From Symmetrospora coprosmae (lineage: Eukaryota > Basidiomycota > Cystobasidiomycetes > Symmetrosporaceae), in assembly GCA_008802785.1 (NCBI GenBank), contig VUYT01000027.1, positions 124,001-188,000 on the forward strand: a stretch of 64,000 nucleotides of DNA. Reading direction: 5' to 3'. Under the pieces are notes generated by a model, which was given only the letters and a program-made list of their open reading frames with translations, was not told the DNA's origin and did no database searches. The translations under genes and the position numbers were made by a program. Shown here in pieces: positions 58,461 to 64,000 of the stretch. Within the stretch, counting starts at the first letter, position 1, and each line of letters begins with the position of its first letter.

Positions 58461-60968
58461 CTACTCAAGCGCCTCCGTGACCTGAACGCTCTTGAGCCTC
58501 TCCACAATGTCACCCAGCTCCTTCTTGAGCGTGACGAGCTGTGCGACTTCGAGTCCGACCTCGCCCTTCTCCTTGCCCGACTTGATGTCCCGCACCTTCT
58601 CCGCCTGCTGCGCGACCTCCTTCTCCTTCTGAAGCAGCTCCTCGGTCTTGGGACCCGTGTACGCAGGCTTCTCCTCGGCTTTCGCCTGCTTCGCCGCCTT
58701 GCGCTTGGACTTCTTCGTCCCGTCCTCCTCGCCGCCCGCCGCTGCCGCCGAGGTCTTGTCGCCGAACTGCTTCTTCCAGACCTCCTCCATCTTTGGGTCA
58801 ATCTGCTTGAACAAGTACGCGGCCTTGCCGATCTTGTGCCCTGGCAAAATGTCTTTCGCCGAGAAGCTCGCTGGGACAGACCGCGCTGGCGCTGCGAGCT
58901 GCTTCAGGATGGACGCCTCCGTCGCAGGCATGAATGGGTGAACGAGGACGGAAAGGAGGTAAATGAGATTGATGGCCGTCAAAGCGGTTGTGGCGCACTT
59001 GGCCGGCTCCTCCTTGTACAGCCGGTTATCGAGCCTGTTCGCTTGCAAGTAGGCGTTGCCGCGCGCCGAGATGCGCATGACGACCTCCAGGCCGTACCGC
59101 ATGCGCATGCTCTCCATGGTAGTTGTGTACTCTTGCAAGTTCGCGTCGATGTCCTTCTTGAGCTCCTGCTCGGCCTCGCCCGACTCCACCTCGCCTTCTG
59201 GCAGCACGCCCTCGTACGTGGCGCCAACGAATTTGACGACGCGATTGACGAGATTGCCCAAGTTGGCGAGGAGCTCGCTGTTGTTACCCGCGATGAAGGC
59301 CTTCCAGGTGAATTGCGAGTCTCCCGTCTCCGGGCGATTCGAGATGAGAAAGTAGCGCCAGACATCGGGAGGGATGCCCGTCTCCTTTGCATTCTCGCCG
59401 AACACGCCGACTCCACGCGACTTGCTGAATTTCGTCCCTTCGTAGTTGAGGTATTCTGTCGTCGAGATTGAATCGAGCTTGGTCCACTTGTCGTGTGTTC
59501 CGATGAGATAGCCGGGGAAGAAGAGAGTGTGGAAGACGACATTGTCCTTGCCCATGAACTGGTACAGTGTGACATTGTCCGGATCCCTCCACCACTTCTC
59601 CCACTCGTCAGTGTAGCAAGCTGTTATGCTGGGGTAGCCAAAGGGTGCGTCGAACTATGGCATTGTAGCGGTCCTCACCCTGTCAGCGTCGGGGCATGCA
59701 CTCACTCCAGACAGACCAGACTGCCCACTCACCCAGACATACATGACCTTGTTCTCCCACCCTTCCAATGGCACTGGCACACCCCAAGACAGGTCTCGCG
59801 TGACGTTTCTCGGCAAGAGACCCTCCTTGAGCCAGCCTTTTGTCATTCCGACCGTATTGCTGCTCCACTTTCCCTTGCTGCTGCTCTCGTCCACCCAGCT
59901 CTGGATCTCTGGCTGGAGCTTGTCGAGTGCAATGGAAAGGTGCGATGTCTCTTTCGTCACTGGCCGGTTGCTGCACAGCACACAACGCGGGTGAACGAGC
60001 TCGAGCGGATCCAAGGGGTTTGTACAGCTGTCGCACTGGTCCCCACGCGCGTCGGTGTAGCCACATTTTGGGCAGGTGCCTTCCACGAAGCGGTCCGCGA
60101 GGAAGCTGGGGTGATGTGAGGGACGTGAGCTAGGCCCACAGATGGCTGCCCGTCTGCATGCACAGACGCACCGCTTGTCGTTTTCGCAGTAAAGCTGGGT
60201 CATGACCTGCTCGATCAGGTTTCCATTCTTGTGCAGCTTGAGAAAAGCGTCCTGGCAGACACTGGGCATGCGAGGATGGGGAAGCGCTCAGCACTTGGCG
60301 GCGATAGAGACGGTAGGTAGAGCGAGGCAAGCCTCTGCGCACGCAGTCTGCTCGGGTGTGCTGGTTCTGCCAAAGTGGTCAAAGTCAATCTCGAACCAGT
60401 CGTATGACTCCTTGTGCACCTTGTGGAACTTGTCACAGACTGTACCAACGCAGTCATTGTCAGATGCCTGCCTAGACGCATGTCGCCGGGATTGGCGCAA
60501 TATCAGGACGCGCGAGGCAGGCAGCTCACGAGCTCTCGGGGAGAGGCCGTCCTTCAGGGCACGGTTCTCGGTCGTTGTGCCGTACTCGTCTGTCCCGCAG
60601 ATGTATAGGGTGCGCCTGTTCATGGTCCGGTTGTAGCGGGCAAAGACGTCGGCAGACATGGTGGACCCGATGAGGTTGCCAAGATGGGGAGCGTTGTTGA
60701 CGCTGTGAGTGAGTGGAAGCAAGGCGCATGAGCTCTCCCTGCGCGCTGCCTACGGAGCTCGGGCGCGCCTATGCTGTGCAATTCGGCGAAAGACGTCGGG
60801 TTCAGGCACCACCGAGCGCGCGGAGGTCACTCACTAAGGCAGCGCCGAGGTGATGAGGACGTTCTTCTCGCCCTTCTTGGGCAGACTGCCATGGGCATGG
60901 GAGTATCGCATCAGCACGTCAGTCACGTCTAGCGAGTTGTCTGCGCCTTTGCTCGCACATTTTCCCAT
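58461..60968 (-). CDS. MES1: Cytosolic methionyl-tRNA synthetase with C-terminal WHEP domain
   Basis: Charges tRNA-Met. Start [14 protein letters not shown] at 60968; no GST-like N-terminal domain as in yeast Mes1. Class I motifs: [23 protein letters not shown] (HIGH region HLGN) and the KMSKS equivalent [11 protein letters not shown]. Zinc knuckles are [17 protein letters not shown] and CVLCSNRP. Also seen are [87 protein letters not shown] and [10 protein letters not shown]. After a Lys-rich linker ([10 protein letters not shown]), a WHEP-like helix pair appears: [35 protein letters not shown]. It ends VTEALE. Several introns lie in the 5' half. A neighbour, RPS14, is on the same strand upstream. 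Confidence 0.93.
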
Positions 60969-61611
60969 TCTCCGTCGCGAGCTGGACGCGGACAACGTCT
61001 GGGTTGACGGTACTCGGGCAGGCTGCTTGCGCGCTCGCAGATGATGATTCTCCCATCCTTGCGGATGTCCTCTCTATGATGCAGCCTCTGTCGTAGCTGC
61101 TGTCGCTGCTTTCTGATATGCGTAACCAGACGAAGCAGGCGGAGAGGAGGAGGCAGCGACAGGAGTAAGGGCCAGCTCGGAGTCACGAGACGGTGGCGGC
61201 CGACCAGACTCAGAGAAGGACTGCGATTGCATGCAAGCAAAGACGCTAGGAAGAGAGGAAGGCGGCTTGATAACATCGGAGCACAGTCCGCGCGCGAGCG
61301 CTGACGCAGTCCTCTGCTTCGCTCCAGCATCATTGAAGGAGCCGGGTGCATGCGGGCCCTTAGAGGAGCCAGCTCGACATACGAGGCAGGTAAGCAAGAC
61401 GCGCAGTGCTGAAGCAAAAAGTAGCAACGCCGAGCGGCACAGCAGGCAGGTTGGAGTAGATGGCTTTTTGCTTCCTCTAGCCTTCGCCGCGCACGACTGG
61501 ACTCGCTACAACCACGATGACGAGCCTGGTCCGCATGTGCGACACCAAAAAAAAGGCGATGCGAAGAGTGACGACGGTGAAGGGGAGACGGGACTGCCGG
61601 TCGTCTCTTGC
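60969..61611. promoter_or_regulatory. Spacer between RPS14 3' end and MES1 5' end
   Basis: About 640 bases, both neighbours on the minus strand. It should hold the RPS14 3' untranslated region and the MES1 promoter. An open frame here (to 61753) is a read-through with no family match. Confidence 0.5.
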
Positions 61612-62901
<1,290 letters not shown>

Positions 62902-63634
62902 CTTGAGTGTTTTGGGGAGAGTGTCGAGAGCGGGGGTGTGCGTCGGAACGAGCCTTGCTGCCGTCTAGCCGAAGCCCCCCTCCAGGAAGGAAGGCCGCCC
63001 CAATTTTGATCGACTCGAGGCAGAGTCCCTCGCGACGCCTCCAGGACTGAGACCTTCGAACGAGTAGAGACTCATCTCTGACAGGAGAGCCAGTGTACAT
63101 AATCGAATCACGCATGGCAGTCGCACCGGTCCTGTGCATCCTTTGCTGGCTCAAGAGGACCTTGCTGTCGAGTCCGGGGGCCTGCTCTCAGTGGGACATC
63201 GCACGCAAACTGACGTATATATTCGACTGCATTCACTGAAGCAAATCATCTCATGACACTTCCGTCCCTTGATGCCCTTCTCTCCAATCTTGTCGGGCCA
63301 TTTTCTGCTCTCCGTTCTGCCCCCTGTCTCACGCTGAAACGAAGGCTCTAGCGCAGCGCTGGCCGCGCAACACGACTCCTTCATGCTTCGAGAGCCTGGC
63401 AAGGGCACGTCTGCTAGTATTGCAGGTCTGATAGGAGCGCCGTACATTGCCTTCAGGCCTGTCTGCTCAATCTGGGGCCGTGCATCAAGGGAAGCGCCAG
63501 CGGGATGATAGCTTATACGTATTGATGGAGCCCGCTCACTAGAGTTACACGTAGTCGAAAGATGCAGATACACCGACAGGAACCCATCAACAACCCCTTT
63601 CCTTCTCGCAGCCTTGTCATCGTGCCTGGACCGC
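62902..63634. promoter_or_regulatory. RPS14 upstream region / transporter 3' flank
   Basis: About 730 bases between two minus-strand genes. The part next to the RPS14 start should be its promoter. I see no named ribosomal-protein promoter element and no gene. Confidence 0.45.
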
Positions 63635-64000
63635 TCAAAGCGACGGTGCACGCTTGCTCGACTCATCCTCAATGTGCCCCATCTCTGCCTTCTCCGGCAG
63701 CTCAGCAGTGGCGTGTCCGCCAAGCTCCCGAGCGTGCTGCTTGTCGAAAAGGAGGTCGATGTCCTCGAGTGAGCGGCCCTTGGTTTCTGGGTAGAAGAAG
63801 TACATGACGGGAACAAACGACGCATTGAAGCACGCGAAGAGGATGTATGTGCGCCAGCCGATGTTGGTGATGGCGAGCGGGAAGATCTTGACGACGGCAA
63901 AGTTGATGATCCAGTTGCAGAAGGTCGCAAGTGCCGTGCCCTTGGCTCGGATGTGGAGCGGCAGAATCTCGGGAGGGTACACCCAAACGGTCGCCTGGAA
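63635..64000 (-). CDS. MFS sugar transporter, C-terminal part only
   Basis: The 3' end of a major-facilitator sugar porter, cut by the window edge. Visible: WVYPPEILPLHIRAKGTALATFCNWIINFAVVKIFPLAI (end of the PESPR/RAKG-type region and helix 10), TNIGWRTYILFACFNASFVPVMYFFYPETKGRSLEDIDLLF (helices 11-12 and the PETKGRSLEDID signature), then a cytosolic tail ending SSKRAPSL. The PETKG motif is diagnostic of the sugar-porter family. The sugar cannot be told from this part. Confidence 0.88.
   Translation of the reverse strand, partial: FQATVWVYPPEILPLHIRAKGTALATFCNWIINFAVVKIFPLAITNIGWRTYILFACFNASFVPVMYFFYPETKGRSLEDIDLLFDKQHARELGGHATAELPEKAEMGHIEDESSKRAPSL

Overview
The window is nuclear DNA of a compact, GC-rich, intron-rich fungus. 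Most introns are about 50-150 nt with GT..AG ends and genes lie a few hundred bases apart on both strands. Gene content (DASH subunit DAD3, ERG28, ABP1, a fungal-type MED19 and VCX1) fits a fungus. The intron density and a WHEP domain on methionyl-tRNA synthetase argue against a Saccharomyces-type yeast. A basidiomycete is my best guess, but I cannot place it more closely. I see no transposon, virus-derived element, tRNA, CRISPR array or prokaryotic cluster. Splice junctions below were placed by hand from GT/AG sites, reading-frame phase and family motifs.

Layout. 0-7 kb: an NAD-dependent epimerase cut by the window edge, complex I subunit NDUFS5 (-), ERG28 (+), COMPASS subunit SWD2 (-) and MED19 (+). 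7-17.4 kb: a long arrestin-like protein (-), divergent from a 1,623-residue BUB1 kinase (+). 17.6-30 kb, all +: an M28 carboxypeptidase, S-adenosylmethionine decarboxylase, actin-binding protein ABP1 and a CTD-interacting (CID) protein. 30-37.4 kb: a PAP2 lipid phosphatase (-), an unusual SDR (+), a PDI ending in KDEL (-) and a VCX1-like Ca2+/H+ antiporter (-). 37.8-46.6 kb: a vWA protein with a Gln/Gly-rich N-terminus (-), PXMP4 (+), DAD3 (-) and an Artemis/SNM1-type nuclease carrying BRCT repeats (+). 46.8-51.1 kb: an unrecognised multi-exon protein (-) and a small secreted cysteine-containing protein (+). 51.4-64 kb: VPS45 (+), pyridoxal kinase (+), a 1.36 kb gene-poor gap, a PUDP-like HAD phosphatase (-), methionyl-tRNA synthetase (-), RPS14 (-) and the 3' end of an MFS sugar transporter (-).

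The genes are mostly unrelated housekeeping functions, not one pathway. Two (BUB1, DAD3) act at the kinetochore, and three (SWD2, MED19, the CID protein) act around RNA polymerase II. Several neighbours are head to head and probably share promoters. The points most worth checking are the secreted protein, the SDR with altered active-site motifs, the nuclease-BRCT architecture, the six-codon upstream ORF before SAM decarboxylase, and the very small first exons in several genes. I did not find a convincing undescribed multi-gene system.
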